A DNA stretch of 64,000 nucleotides from NCBI GenBank assembly GCA_014058105.1, contig JACGCM010002112.1, positions 1,240,001-1,304,000 on the forward strand, read 5' to 3'. The position numbers and the translations under genes are program-made. Numbering within the stretch: position 1 is the stretch's first letter; each line of letters begins with the position of its first letter. This DNA comes from Kingdonia uniflora. Taxonomy: Eukaryota > Streptophyta > Magnoliopsida > Ranunculales > Circaeasteraceae. The notes under the pieces were generated by a model. That model was not told where the DNA came from and did no database searches. It saw only the letters and a program-made list of their open reading frames with translations. Positions 10,668 to 20,479 of the stretch are shown in pieces.

Positions 10668-12337
10668 GGATAGTATCAACAACAATCGCAACATTCCCGG
10701 CTTTAATTAAATACCGGTATAGAATTCGCAACACTTTGATGCTTTAAAACGCAATTCTTTGAAGCATGGATACCGGCAACTCGTTTGAGAGGTTGTATCA
10801 TGGTTAAGAGTTTATTTATGACTGACAACAAGCAAGGATAGAATCGTAACACTCCTATCTTTAAATTTCAGGTTGTTTAGGAACTTGTACCATTTCAATG
10901 CTTTAGAACGCAATTCTTAGAAGCATGGCAACTGGCAAGGCGTTTAGGAGGTCAGATCGTGGTGATGAGTTTTTATTCGTCAATTAGCAAACAAGGATAG
11001 TTACAAGATGATTCGTAACACTGCCAACTTTTATTAAAGAACGGGGTCGAATTCCCACCACTCTGATGTTTTAAAGCGCAATTCATAGAAGCTTGGGTAC
11101 GGACAACTCGTTTGAGAGATTTGATCGAGATTAAGAGTTTCGTTTCGACCGTCAACTAGCAAGGATAGTTACAACATGAATCACAACACTCCCGGATTTA
11201 ATTAAATAACGGTACAGAATTCGCACTACTCTGATGCTTTAGTACGCAATCATTAGAAGAATGGCTACAAACAACTCGTTTGAGAGGTTTGATTATGGTG
11301 AATAGTTTTGTTTCGACCGTAAACAAGCAAGGATAGTTACAACATGAATCGCAACACTCCCGACTTTAATTAACGACCGGTACTGAAATCGCACAACTCT
11401 GATGCTTTAAAACGCAATTCTTAGAAATTTGGATACCGACAACTCGTTTGAGAGGTTGTATCGTGCTTAAGGGTTTCTTTATTACCGACAACCAACTAGG
11501 ATGGTTGAATTATGAATCGCAACACTCCCGGGTTAAATTTTACGCCGTTAAGGAATTTGTACAATTTCGATGCTTTATAACGCAATTCTTAGAGACATGG
11601 CAACTGGCAAGTCGCTTTGGAGTTCGGATCGTAGTGAAATGAAAAATTTGACCATCAACAAACAAGGATAGTTATAACATTAATCGATACACTCCCGACT
11701 TTTATTAAAGACCGGTGTAGAATTCGCATCACTCTGATGCTTTAGAACGCAATTCATAGAAGCTTGGCTGCAGACAACTCGTTTGGGAGGTTTTATCGTG
11801 GTGAAGAGTTTTAGTTCGACTGTCTGCAAACAAGGATAGTAACGACATGAATCATAACACTCCCGGGTTTAATTAAATACTGGCACATAATTCGTACCAA
11901 TCTAATGCATTAGAATGCATTTCCTAGAAGCTTGGCTACTGACAACTCTTTTGTGAGGTTTGAACGTGGTGAATAGTTTCGTTTCGACCGCCAACAAGCA
12001 AGGAAAGGTACAACATGAATCACAATATTTATGACATTAATTAAAGACCGATGCGGAATTCGCACCAATCTGATGCATTAAAATGCAAATCTTAAAAGCT
12101 TTGCTACTGATAACTAATATAAGAGGTTGAATCAAGCAGAAGAGTTTCTCTACGACCGTCAGAGAGCAGGGAAAGTTACAACATGAATAGCAACAATTCT
12201 TGCATTAATTAAAGAACGGTACAGAATACGCACCACTCTGATACTTTAGAACACAATTCTTACAAGCTTGGCTTCTGACAACTCGTTTGCGAGGTTTGAT
12301 AGTGGCGAATAGTTTTGTTTCGACCGTCAACATTCAT
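10668..12337. repeat. HOR unit 9, complete decamer (1,670 bp)
   Basis: Classes A to J in order. The B monomer near 10838 has lost about 10 bp (GGATAG runs straight into AATCG). The rest stays in register. Confidence 0.82.
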
Positions 12338-14017
12338 GGATAGTATCAACTACAATCGTAACACTCTCAGCTTTAATTAAAGACTGGTATAGAATTCACA
12401 ACACTCTGGTGCTTTAAAACGCAATTCTTCAAAGCATGGATACCGACAACTCGTTTGAGTGGTTGTATCGTGGTTAAGAGTTTATTTATGACTGACAACC
12501 AGCAAGGATAGTTGCTAAATGAATCGCAACACTCCTATCTTAAATTTTAGGCTGTTTAGGAACTTGAACCATTTCGATGCTTTAGATCGCAATTCCTAGA
12601 AGTATGGCAACTGGCAAGGCGTTTAGGAGGTCAGATCGTACTGATGAGTTTCTATTTGACCATTAACAAACAAGGATAGTTACAAGATGAATCGTAACAC
12701 TGCCGACTTTTATTAAAGACCGGGATAAAATTCGCACCACTCCGTTGCTTTAGAGCGCAATTCTTTGAAGCTTGGGTACGGAAAACTCGTTGGATAGGTT
12801 AGGTCATGGTGAAAAGTTTTGTTTCGACTGTCAACAAGCAACGATAGTTACAACATGAATCACAACACTCCCGGGTTTAATTAAATAACGGTACAGAATT
12901 CGCACCACTCTGATGCTTTAGTATGCAATCCTTAGAAGCTTGGCTACTAACAACTCTTTTAAGAGGTTTGATAGTAGTTAATAGTTTCGTTTCGACCGTA
13001 AGCAAGCAATGATAGTTACAACATGAATCGCAACACCCCCGGCTTTAATTTATGACTGGTACGGAAATCGCACCACTCTGATGCTTTAAAACGCAATTCT
13101 TATAAACTTGGATACCGACAACTTGTTTGAGTGGTTGTATCGTGCTTAAGAGTTTCTTTATGACAGACAACTAGCTAGGATAATTGGAAAATAAATCGCA
13201 ATACTCTGGGCTTAAATTTTAGGCAGGTAAGAAATTAGTACAATTCCTATGCTTTAGAACGCAATTTTTAGAGACATGGAAACTAGAAAGTCATTTTGGA
13301 GTTCGGAACCTGGTGAAGAGTTTTTTTTAGACCATCAACAAACAAGGATAGTTACAAGATTAATCGTAATACTCCCGACTTTTATTAAAGACCTGTGTAG
13401 AATTCGCATCACTCTGAAGCTTTAGAACGCAATTCATAGAAGCTTTGCTGCAGACAACTCGTTTGCGAGGTTTGATCGCGGTGAAGAGTTTCAGTTCGAC
13501 CGTCAGCATGCCAGGATAGTTACAGCATGAATCACAACATTCCCGGGTTTAATTAATTACTGGCACAGAATTCGCACCAATCTGATGCTTTAGAACGCAT
13601 TTCTTAGTTGTTTGGCTACTGACAACTTTTTTCAGAGGTTTGAACGTGGCGAATAGTTTTGCTTCAACCGTCAACAAGCAAGGATGGTACAACATGAATC
13701 GTAATACTTCAGGCTTTAATTAAAGACCGGTGCGTAATTCGCACCAATTTGATGCATTAAAATGCAAATCTTAAAAGCTTGGCTACTGACAACTCGCTTA
13801 AGAGGTTGGATCATGGTGAAGAGTTTCGCTTCGATCGTCAACAAGAAGGGAGAGTTACAACATGAATCGCAATAATTCTGGTATTAATTAAAGAACGGTA
13901 CAGAATACGTACCACTCTGATGCTTTAGAACACAATTCTTATAAGCTTGCCTACTTACAACTCGTTTGCGAGGTTTGATAGTGGCAAATAATTTTGTTTC
14001 GACCGTCAACATTCATG
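12338..14017. repeat. HOR unit 10, complete decamer (1,680 bp)
   Basis: Classes A to J in order, exactly 10 x 168 bp. Confidence 0.83.
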
Positions 14018-14616
14018 GATAGTATCAACAACAATCGCAACACTCCCGAGTTTAATTAAAGACCGGTATAGAATTTGCAACACACTGATGCTTTAAAACG
14101 CAATTCTTAGAAGCAAGGATAGTGACTTCTCGTTTGAGAGGTTGTATCGCGGTTAAGAGTTTATTTATGACTGACAACCAGCAAGTATAGTTGCTAAATG
14201 AATCGCAACACTCCAATCTTTTATTTTAGGCTGTTTAGGAACATGAACCATTTCGATGCTTTAGAACGCAATTCTTATAAGCATGGCAACTGGCAAAATG
14301 TTTAGGAGGTTGGATCGTGGTGATGAGTTTCTATTCGACTATTGACAAACAAGGATAGTTACAAGATGAATCGTAACACTGCCGATATTTATAAAAGAAC
14401 GGGGAAAAATTCGCACCACTCTGATGCTTTAGAGCGTAATTCATAGATGCTTGGGTACTAACAACTTGTTTGAGAGGTTTGATCATGGTGAATAGTTTCG
14501 TTTCGACTATAAACTAGCAAGGATAGTTACAAGATGAATCGTAACACTGCCAACTTTTATAAAAGACCGGGGTAAAATTCGCTCTACTTTGATGCTTTAG
14601 AGCGCAATTCATAGAA
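14018..14616. repeat. HOR unit 11, interrupted by the LINE: A-B-C-C
   Basis: Phases 14018 (A), 14186 (B), 14354 (C) and 14522 (second C, sharing CACTGCC and ACCGGGG marks). The second C stops at 14616, at the end of the target-site duplication, and its remainder is found at 21813. Confidence 0.8.
14605..14616. repeat. Target-site duplication, left copy
   Basis: CAATTCATAGAA directly precedes the T run of the LINE and is repeated exactly at 21801-21812. It is part of a C satellite monomer, so the pre-insertion site is unambiguous. Confidence 0.9.
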
Positions 14617-14629
14617 TTTTTTTTTTTTT
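14617..14629 (-). other. LINE poly(A) tail (T run on plus strand)
   Basis: Thirteen uninterrupted T between the left target-site duplication and the LINE 3' end, as expected for target-primed reverse transcription. Confidence 0.92.
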
Positions 14630-14641
14630 GAAAGGCAAGCT

Positions 14642-14656
14642 GGGGGACTAACCCCC
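14642..14656 (-). promoter_or_regulatory. 3'-terminal GC stem-loop of the LINE
   Basis: GGGGG and CCCCC separated by five bases can form a stem-loop ending 12 nt before the A tail on the element strand, followed by CTTGCCTTTC. Its place matches the hairpin at 825-840 of the other LINE although the stem sequence differs. It may be recognised by the element's reverse transcriptase; this is inference. Confidence 0.55.
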
Positions 14657-15746
14657 ATGATATATAAAGAAAGATAAAGAATTACAGACCAAGGCAAAAG
14701 CCAATAAGCTCAATCCACACAAGGAAGGCTAACAAAAAATCAAAGCAACATAAAGAAAAGCCAACAACAATTACACTTTTCTGAAATGAAACTATCCTTT
14801 TTACTCCACACGGAAACAAAAGGGTTGTCGTTTACGTCAGAAATCCCCAGGGCATGTGCAAGCTTAATCCACCATTTGTAAGTCATAAGTATAACTCCTC
14901 CTAAAGCTTCTATCTCAAACAACTCTTTAGAAGCATCTTGAACTCGCCCATTGCACGCATCAAGGGGCACCTGGTCTGATTTGTGCAGTAGGAATTGAAT
15001 TTCCAGTTCTCAGTTTCTCTCAGCCATAGAGCATGATCACTGAAAACTGATAAGGGCTTGTTATCGGAAGCCGTTACAACCACCATATTTATGTATGAAG
15101 CATCAACTTCAGATTCTACACTCCTTACAAAGGCATCAACTTCAGATTCACCAATCTCAAGCATAAACACAGTTTCTTTCAACCCCAGAAAAGGGATACA
15201 AATGGATGTATGAAAGGACAACAATGGATGAACATAAACTGTTATAGGATATTCACTAAACTCTGAAATTGAGTAATCATGCATATGCTTAAGCAACTCG
15301 TCAATAATTAGGTTAGATGAAGCAACAACTTCAGATTCAACAATCCAAAGAAATTCCGGATTCTCGCATTCCCATAAAATGGATAAAATGGGATATAGAG
15401 GGGTGTTGAAGGCTATAAATGGATGGATAAACAACCACCATATAGAATTTTCTGTACAAACCAGAATCTGCTGAAGCTCTGAATATGTAGACATAAGATG
15501 GCCTGAACCTCAATATTCTTCTCCTTGCACTTTCTGAATTGATATAGCCTGGATTGGCCAGCTGGACTAACCTGGAACAATTTTGTAATAGGTCCTCCCA
15601 GCTGCATCCTCCTTGATTAGATCCTTAAGGCTTTCATCCACAAGGAAAGGCCCTTGAACGTCACCAAAGTTGCCCCAATCAGGAGGTACATCCACAAGTA
15701 AGTTACAATATACAGTAGCCATGAGCATGTGAAGTAGGGCAGAAAT
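14657..15746 (-). other. Distal LINE 3' region with degenerate internal repeats
   Basis: Lies between the 222-bp repeats and the terminal hairpin. Two moderately long minus-strand open frames (194 codons at 14910-15494 and 76 codons at 14740-14970) show no recognisable domain. The 194-codon frame contains two diverged copies of a block with HPxxxFxT and ESEVxAS, and the DNA has repeated CATCAACTTCAGATTC or CAACTTCAGATTCA blocks near 15102, 15135 and 15328. I read it as 3' UTR built from decayed repeats related in style to the 222-bp array. Confidence 0.5.
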
Positions 15747-16349
15747 TTAAGGCTTTAAGGTCTCCACAAAAACTGCAGGTGCCGAAATGTTCAGAAAAAG
15801 GAGACAAACTTTAAAGGGAAGCTGAGAATAGAACAACTCATCCATTCCAATCTGAAAGTACCTCTCCATGTGGTCATAATTAGCTACAAAGGTCATGGTA
15901 ACCTCATACATGATTATGTTCATTTGGGCAGAAATTCCAGATTCAATAACTGAAACTGTTATGGCAAATTCAGAATCAAAGGTCTCCACAGAAACTGCAG
16001 GTGCTCTAATGTTCAAAAAATGGATGCATACTTTAAAAGGAAGCTGAGAATAGAACAAATCATCCATTCCAATTTGAAAGTACCTCTCCATGTGGTCATA
16101 ATCAGCTACAAAAGTCATGGTAACCTCATACCTGATCATGTTCATTGGGGCAGAAATTCCAGATTCAGAAAGTGAATCTGTTATGGCACTAATGTTCAGA
16201 AAATAGAGGAAGGCTTTAACCCAAAGATGACCACAACCCATCCCAGTCTTGGACTCCATATCCATGTACTCATAATCAATGACAATCTTCATAGAAGTAA
16301 CAATAAAATCACACTTTCCTAGAGTACAATTTTCCTGCAGCATCTTCAT
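15747..16349 (-). CDS. Repeat-bearing open frame downstream of ORF2 (200 codons), doubtful gene
   Basis: This frame overlaps the last 41 bases of ORF2 in another frame. It encodes a 74-residue unit about two and a half times because the underlying 222-bp DNA repeat is a multiple of three. Each copy carries YEVTMTFVA, YDHMERYFQIGMD, LFYSQLPFKVC and FLNI-APAV, with a few amino-acid changes between copies. I recognise no domain and see no ribosome or splice signal that would decide its use. Open length may follow from the repeat alone, but the stop-free state of all copies is worth noting. Most likely it is part of the 3' UTR. Confidence 0.2.
   Translation of the reverse strand: MKMLQENCTLGKCDFIVTSMKIVIDYEYMDMESKTGMGCGHLWVKAFLYFLNISAITDSLSESGISAPMNMIRYEVTMTFVADYDHMERYFQIGMDDLFYSQLPFKVCIHFLNIRAPAVSVETFDSEFAITVSVIESGISAQMNIIMYEVTMTFVANYDHMERYFQIGMDELFYSQLPFKVCLLFLNISAPAVFVETLKP
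15757..16285 (-). repeat. 222-bp tandem repeat in the LINE 3' region
   Basis: AAGGTCTCCAC recurs at 15757 and 15979, and CATCCATTCCAAT and CCTCTCCATGTGGTCATAA recur at the same 222-bp spacing. A third, diverged and shorter copy begins near 16190 (AATGTTCAG). Tandem repeats in 3' regions are known for LINEs. Confidence 0.8.
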
Positions 16350-16412
16350 CTAGAATCTGTGTTAGAACAACATCAAAACACTTCACATCCAGATCAAAGT
16401 GTCCAAAGGCGG

Positions 16413-16782
16413 GAGCAAGCTTTGTGATATGGTCAGAAGCTCTATTTACTTCTCTGTAAGTATGATAGACGCCCCATTCTTCAAAGACATCAAGAATCCT
16501 ATGGATATGTCTCACTACACTCCTTGTTGGCCAAGGAGCTTCACACTTCCCATGGATAATATCAACAGCAAACTGAGAGTCACATCTGAGGATAACTTTA
16601 GTCTCAGGGGCAGCATTAGCAAGAAGAAGACCAAACATAACTCCCTGCAGCTCATACACTGTAATGTCTTGAGAAGTCACTCTACCTGTACATGCAGACC
16701 TTGCAATGCCCATGTGATCCCTTGTAATTGCTCCATAACTGCCCCATTGGGATGTAAGAGACCCATCAGTGTTCACACAAAT
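16413..16782 (-). other. RNase H domain at the ORF2 C-terminus
   Basis: All four acidic positions are visible: NTDGS, TVYELQGVMFG, LRCDSQFAVD and NRASDHITKLA. Many plant L1 elements carry an extra RNase H of this kind after RT, whereas animal L1 elements lack it. Its residues are intact here, unlike the fourth position of the LINE fragment at 3-446. Confidence 0.85.
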
Positions 16783-18387
16783 GGTTCCTTCAGGTGGTTT
16801 AGGCCAGAAATAGGTGGTCTCAGCATCGTGCTTGAAGTGGGGATTGAAGTTCCAATCATGGCAAAAGGGCCTATTTTCTGGAGAATCTTCCATCTGCTCA
16901 CAAAAATCAGAGAACTTGAGCTTTACTTCATTGATAATCAGCTGCAATATAACTTCTGCCCTCGTTTCAGTACTTTCAAACATTCTAGTGTTTCTCTCCT
17001 TCCAAATATGGTAGTAAAAGCAGTTGAACACCAATTTTCTCAATGTAGAAACTACGCTACTGCTATGAAGGTGGTCAATACACCACCTGACTTCATCATC
17101 CCACAATCCAACCTGGTGCCTAAAACCCATTTTAATAAGGAGAGCAGACCAGATGAACTTTGAGTACTCACATTCACAAAAAAGATGCTCATTAGATTCA
17201 CAATCAGAGTAGCATAAAACACAAATAGAAAAATCAACTACTCCCCAATTAAGAAGCTTGTCTTGTGCTTTCAAGGCCTTATGCAAAGCCATCCAGCTTA
17301 TGAAGCTGTGCTTAGGAATATTGCCTTGAAACCACACAAGCTTAGTCCAGGCTAAGGGGTTCGTAGTTGGTCTAATATACTCATAAATTTGTTTCATGTT
17401 ATAAGCTCCATTAGAAGATATACTCCAAATAATCTCATCAGGGGCATAAGCATCAATCTGCACACGCTTTGCCCCTTCCCAGATCTCAGACAGAAGGAAT
17501 TCAGAGTTAAAGGGAATAACCCACTCTCCATTAGTGATAATATTGTCCATTGTGGCATTAAGGTGGAGAGTAGAATCATACTTGAGAGATTGATCAAAAA
17601 GGTTTTTGAGAATACCCATGGGATGCCAAGGATCCAACCAGAACTTGGTATCTTTTCCATTTCCCAGGAGGTGAGATACAATACCTGCTGCAATGTCTCT
17701 ACTCTGCAAGATTTTCCTCCATGACCATGAAGCATCTTGAGGGATTTTAAGGTACCAGAAGTTCCTTTTCTTAATCAGATTTTTGTAGATCCAGTCCACC
17801 CATAGAGAGTTTTTATGAGAAATGACTTTCCAAGTATGCTTGAGGATGGCAGCAGTATTACTCACAGAGATGTCCCTAATTCCAAGACCTCCCTCATTGA
17901 ACGGGTAACAACACCTCTCCCAGCTGATAGGAGTGGATCTGCAGCTCTTCTCCTCTCCACTCCAAAGAAAGTTCTTACAAAGAGCTATAATCAAATTAGT
18001 AGTTGCAACAAGAAGCATAAAACAAGATGACCAATACACTTGCATACTGCTAAGGAAAAATTTAACCATAACCAGTCTCCCAACATAACTGAGGAGCTTA
18101 CACTTCCAACTTTTAATCTTAGAACATAGAGCGTCAATTATAGGCATACAATCTGAGCTTTTCAGTCTAGTAGTAATAAGTGGTAATCCAAGATATTTGA
18201 CAGGCAAAATTCCCTTCTCGAAGCCTAGAATATTACTTAAACTATCACCCTCATAGTCACTCATTCCTGCACAAAAAAATTTGCTCTTGTTGCAATTAAC
18301 ATCCAGCCCAGCAAAACCATTAAAGTCTTTGAGAGTTTTAGTCAGTGTTAAGGCATTATCTACAGTTCCTTTCATAAACACAATGAG

Positions 18388-18399
18388 ATTTTCGGCAAA
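18388..18399 (-). other. RT motif C altered: FAEN instead of FADD
   Basis: The block LCFAENLIVFMKG aligns with the RT catalytic motif (usually F-A-D-D-L). Both metal-binding aspartates are changed, to Glu and Asn, while the flanking residues are normal. The partner Asp in KIDLRKAYD is kept. Confidence 0.85.
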
Positions 18400-19005
18400 A
18401 CAAAGATGGGAGATTTGGGGTGTCACACACTTAGGGTGTAGCTCATAATCTCCCTCAAAAACATTTTTGACCATCTTCTGGTTAAAAGCTTCCATTAATA
18501 AAACAAAAAGGTAAGGGGACATTGGATCCCCTTGCCTGAGACCTCTCTTCCCCTGGAAGTAACCTCTAGGGGTGCCATTTAGACTGATAGGGAATGAAGG
18601 AGTGGACATACACTCCCAGATCCAGCCAATCATGTTTTCAGGGAAGTTAACCACCAAAAGGATTTCAATGACAGCTTCCCACCTAACCATGTCATAGGCT
18701 TTCCTAAGGTCAATCTTGGCTGTACATCTTCCTTTCCCTTTGTCTCTATGGTAATTCCTAAGAATTTCATGGGTCAATAAGATGTTCTCATGGATATTCC
18801 TTCCTTGGATAAAAGCAGACTGATTCGGACTCACAAGTTTATCAATCACAACCTTAATTCGAGTAGTAATGACTTTAGATATACATTTATAAATCACATT
18901 ACTACAAGCAATAGGTCTAAAATCATTAAAAGTACAAGGGATAGGGACTTTGGGAATCAAGGTGATAGATGTAGCATTTATCTCTTTTAGCATCTTGGAG
19001 GATCG

Positions 19006-19013
19006 AAAAAAAA
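19006..19013 (-). other. Homopolymer frameshift in ORF2
   Basis: A run of eight A on the plus strand (T on the coding strand). The protein reads AVLNFF into the run, but the continuing RT frame (KMLKEINATSITLIPK) is one base off. Seven bases would restore phase, so a one-base slippage is inferred. A sequencing or assembly error in the homopolymer cannot be excluded. Confidence 0.8.
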
Positions 19014-19366
19014 TTAAGTACAGCTTTTATAAAGTCATCCCCAATAGTACTCCAGCATTTTTTGAAAAAAGAAGCAGTGTACCCGTCAGGCCCTGGTGCC
19101 TTATCATCTTCAATCCTAAAAAGGTCACTAAGAATCTCATCCCTAGTAACAACCCTGCTCATCTCATGCTTCTCATCAACAGAAAGACAAGAAAAATTAA
19201 GACAAGAGAGAAAATTTGGGGGCATACCTTCAGAATGTGGCTTACCAATGATATTCATAAAGTACTTTATACCCTCAGCTGCAATGTCCTCCTCATTGAC
19301 AAGCTCCTTACCTTCCTCATTGAAAATAGTTGTGATGTTGTTCCTGGATCTTCTACTTTGCATGGA

Positions 19367-19369
19367 TCA
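19367..19369 (-). other. In-frame TGA in ORF2
   Basis: The frame is the same before and after the stop: NAFFH, TGA, then SMQSRRSRN. L1 proteins usually have FFHRS here, so the ancestral codon was most likely CGA, changed by a CpG transition. This is the kind of change expected from cytosine methylation. Confidence 0.85.
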
Positions 19370-20479
19370 ATGAAAAAAGGCATTGTTCTGATCACCAAGA
19401 GCTAACCATTGCACTCTAGACTTCTGTCTTTTCTGGGATTCATCCAATCTGATCAACTTTGTATAAACTTCTAGCGCCGATCTCTCAGCATTAGCATAAA
19501 ACAAATTGAGGGGATCCACTTGCAAATTATTCTGTATAACTTCAAGAACTTGTTTAGAGTTAGAGATCTGTATATCAACTTTAGTAGCAGCAAAATTTTC
19601 CTTTAAAATAGGCTTTAACTCTCTCATCATAGAAGTGAATCTAAAAGTAGCATTACCTTTCCTTTTACAGTTCCAATGACCCCTCACCACTCCTTCAAAC
19701 TTGGGATCGTCAGCCCAAGAATTAAAGAACTTAAAGGGAGTTGGGCCATGTTTGGTGCCACTAAAAATGGTTAGAATAGAAGGACTGTGGTCTGAGATAC
19801 CATGATTTAAAAACTCAACTTCAGATCTATTAAAAGTGGATACCCAGCAGGAATTAACCATAACCCTATCAAGTTTACAACCGATTCTCCTACCCCACAC
19901 CTTCTTGTTATTCCAAGTAAGAAAGTTGCCCTTATACTTGCAATCAACAAGGTCGGTGTTCTGAATGCAATGAATAAAGTCTACAATTTGGAAGGGCCGG
20001 ACTTGTCTACCCCCCACTTTCTCTTGGGAAGAGAAAATATTATTAAAATCCCCCAAGAGAGCTAAAGGCTTAGTCACATTACAAGCTAAGTCTTCAATAT
20101 CATTCCATAAGGTCCTCCTAGCAGTCCTGGAGTTACTACCATATATAACAACAATTTTAATCTCAATGTTGTTATTAAGTGTGAGATCAGCAGTAATCAT
20201 TTGCTTGGATATGCTGAAATTATTGGCTTTAGTAAACCTAGAATCCCAGCAAAACCAGATTCTACCCGAAGGGGAGAATTCATAGTTTTGCTTAGACTCC
20301 CAGTTCTTGCAAAATGAGTTTAAGATCCAGTCCTTATTGCAAGGCTTTACCTTAGTCTCAACAAGGACAAATTTTTTTAAATGGTGCACCTTAATCCAGT
20401 TTCTAACTTCAGCTTGTTTCATAGGATCATTAACACCGCTAATATTCCAACACCCAAAATTTATTTTAGATGTACTCAT
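19367..20479 (-). other. ORF2 endonuclease segment (open part before the TGA)
   Basis: Apurinic-endonuclease-like domain of L1 type. It nicks target DNA to prime reverse transcription in intact elements. All signature blocks are present in order: CWNISG, FVLVETK, GRIWFCWDS, IYGSN, ALLGDFNN, FLTWNNK, GRRIGCKLDR and GISDHSPSIL. Since translation would end at 19367 it could in principle give an endonuclease-only protein of about 370 residues. The open frame extends upstream to an earlier ATG at 20524. Confidence 0.85.

Larger units (their letters stand above)
871..14616. repeat. Satellite family 1, left block (168-bp monomers in decameric HORs)
   Basis: Using the near-invariant GGATAG as phase mark, successive monomers fall at 879, 1048, 1215, 1383, 1551, 1719, 1887 and 2055, a spacing of 167-169 bp. 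About 82 monomers are present. Conserved blocks in each monomer are GGATAG, an AACACTCCCGG-like block, TTTAATTAAAGACCGGT, GAATTCGCACCACTCTGATG, CGCAATTC, TAGAAGCTTGG, ACAACTCGTTTGAGAGGTT and TTCGACC. Ten classes recur in fixed order, giving a 1.68-kb HOR. No gene is supported here. The length equals a nucleosomal repeat, as is common in plant centromeric satellites; centromere function itself is inference. Confidence 0.95.
16309..20479 (-). pseudogene. LINE ORF2: endonuclease, reverse transcriptase, zf-RVT, RNase H; broken
   Basis: The likely start is the ATG at 20479 (MSTSKINFGCWN), two codons after the preceding ATGs; the stop is at 16309. Endonuclease: WNISG, VETKV, LLGDFNN, KLDRVMVN and GISDHSP keep the expected N, E, D, N, D and H residues. 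An in-frame TGA at 19367-19369 follows the usual ALGDQNNAFFH sequence, where CGA for Arg is expected. RT: APGPDG at 19082-19099; then eight T (plus strand A run 19006-19013) shift the frame by one; then LIPK, KIDLRKAYD, GLRQGDPMSP and, in place of FADD, FAEN at 18388-18399. zf-RVT: C-x2-C and H-x2-C-x-C around 17165-17225. RNase H: D in NTDGS, E in VYELQG, D in RCDSQ and D in RASDH, about 16413-16782. The last 894 codons, from 18993, are open. The changed RT site should abolish polymerisation even without the two breaks. Confidence 0.9.

Noticed and set aside
871..14616. CRISPR-like array of direct repeats
   Set aside because: There are no unique spacers; the whole 168-bp unit is repeated. 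The context is a plant satellite with LINEs.
16399..17724. Plus-strand open frames of up to 254 codons opposite the LINE ORF2
   Set aside because: They mirror the real RT and RNase H coding sequence on the other strand and show no domain of their own.
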